The notes beneath the pieces were generated by a model. It was not told the origin of the DNA. It did not search any database and saw nothing but the letters and a program-made list of their open reading frames with translations. Below are positions 5,562 to 6,282 of a DNA stretch of 6,282 bases, piece by piece. The stretch lies in contig JAAZCZ010000116.1 of assembly GCA_012513005.1 (NCBI GenBank), positions 1 to 6,282 on the forward strand. The letters are read 5' to 3'. The translations under genes and the position numbers were made by a program. This DNA is from Oscillospiraceae bacterium (GTDB lineage Bacteria; Bacillota; Clostridia; Oscillospirales; Oscillospiraceae). Each line of letters begins with the position of its first letter. The stretch's first letter is position 1.

Positions 5562-6282
5562 TGGCTAAAAAGTCAACAAGAGCAGCTTACGGCGAGGCGC
5601 TTGCCGAAATCGGATGCAACGAAAATATAATTGTCCTCGATGCCGACCTGCGCTGCTGCACCAAAACAGAAAAATTTGCAGCCCTGTATCCTGACAGAGC
5701 TTTTAATGTGGGCATTGCCGAGGCTAATATGATTGGCATGGCGGCAGGTTTAGCTGCCTGCGGAAAAATTGTTTTTGCAAACTCCTTTGCCATGTTCACA
5801 GCCGGCAGGGCTTTTGAACAGATAAGAAACAGCCTGGCTTACCCCGGACTAAATGTAAAGGTAATAGGCACACACGCAGGTGTTACAGTCGGTAAAGACG
5901 GAGCTACGCACCAGTGTCTTGAGGATTTAGCAGCGATGCGGGCTATTCCCGGCATGGTAGTTTTATCGCCCTGTGATGCAAACGAGGCTAAGCTTGCAAC
6001 AGCTGCCATGGCAGAATATGTCGGACCCTGCTTTATGCGCCTCGGCAGACTTGATGTTTCATCCTGCACAGACAGCATTCCCGGCTACAGCTTCACTCTC
6101 GGCAAGGCAAGTCTGCTAAAAGAAGGCAACGACATAACAATAATCGCCACCGGGCTTATGGTGCAGGAGGCTCTTGCAGCAGAAGCTATATTAAGCGCCG
6201 AGGGTATAAGCGTAAGAATATTAGACATGCACACAATAAAGCCCCTTGATAAAGAGGCGGTGTTAAAGGCAGCCCGCGAAAC
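5561..6282 (+). CDS. Transketolase, C-terminal (pyrimidine-binding) subunit (3' end cut by window edge)
   Basis: This is the second half of the split transketolase; it must associate with the upstream product to build the TPP site. I translated 240 codons from ATG 5561-5563, beginning MAKKSTRAAYGEALAEIGCN. The pyrimidine domain shows NVGIAEANMIGMAAGLA (49-65) with the cofactor-activating glutamate E54, FANSFAMFTAGRAFEQIR (72-89), and THAGVTVGKDGATHQ (104-118). In that last motif H105, D113 and H117 have the spacing of yeast H469, D477 and H481, which supports true transketolase rather than DXP synthase. The C-terminal domain begins near GNDITIIATGLMVQEAL (189-205) and continues past the right edge; about 70 residues of the usual roughly 310 are missing. 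The TAATG overlap with the upstream gene and an AAGGGAGG site at 5546-5553, seven bases before the ATG, indicate coupled translation and near-equal amounts of the two subunits. Confidence 0.95.
   Translation, partial: MAKKSTRAAYGEALAEIGCNENIIVLDADLRCCTKTEKFAALYPDRAFNVGIAEANMIGMAAGLAACGKIVFANSFAMFTAGRAFEQIRNSLAYPGLNVKVIGTHAGVTVGKDGATHQCLEDLAAMRAIPGMVVLSPCDANEAKLATAAMAEYVGPCFMRLGRLDVSSCTDSIPGYSFTLGKASLLKEGNDITIIATGLMVQEALAAEAILSAEGISVRILDMHTIKPLDKEAVLKAARE

Noticed and set aside
4836..6078. Minus-strand open frames opposite the transketolase genes (4836-5039, 5106-5477, 5587-5799, 5839-6078)
   Set aside because: They are shadows of two well-conserved coding sequences; no family motifs or translation signals were seen.

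Overview
The window looks like a chromosomal segment of a low-to-moderate G+C Gram-positive anaerobe, most likely in the Clostridia. This is inference from four things: strong AGGAGG-type ribosome binding sites in front of every gene, a short lipoprotein signal on the solute-binding protein, AT-rich intergenic DNA, and a transketolase split into two genes. There is no sign of mobile DNA, CRISPR or RNA genes.

Minus strand (4290 down to 1): a branched-chain (hydrophobic) amino acid ABC transporter operon in the order livK (binding lipoprotein), livH and livM (permeases), livG and livF (ATPases). The left window edge cuts livF after its first 112 codons. livH, livM, livG and livF are tightly packed: 14 bp between livH and livM, an 8 bp overlap of livM and livG, and a 1 bp overlap of livG and livF. 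livK is set apart by 119 bp that hold a perfect 16-bp-arm hairpin (3009-3043) and a second, imperfect one (3051-3085). These are placed to give more binding protein than membrane complex.

Divergent intergenic region (4291-4700, 410 bp): AT-rich and T-rich on the plus strand. It carries a candidate livK promoter (-35 TTGACA) with roughly phased A-tracts upstream and an inverted repeat in the presumed leader. Facing the other way is a candidate promoter for the transketolase genes (-10 TATAAT) lying inside a perfect 10-bp inverted repeat.

Plus strand (4701-6282): the two halves of a split transketolase, the N-terminal (TPP diphosphate-binding) subunit followed by the C-terminal (pyrimidine-binding) subunit. 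They overlap by one base, and the second is cut by the right edge after 240 codons. Together they should form one thiamine-dependent enzyme moving two-carbon units between sugar phosphates.

The gene content is ordinary metabolism. I found no undescribed system. The points worth a second look are in the non-coding DNA: the livK-livH hairpins and the two promoter-associated inverted repeats.
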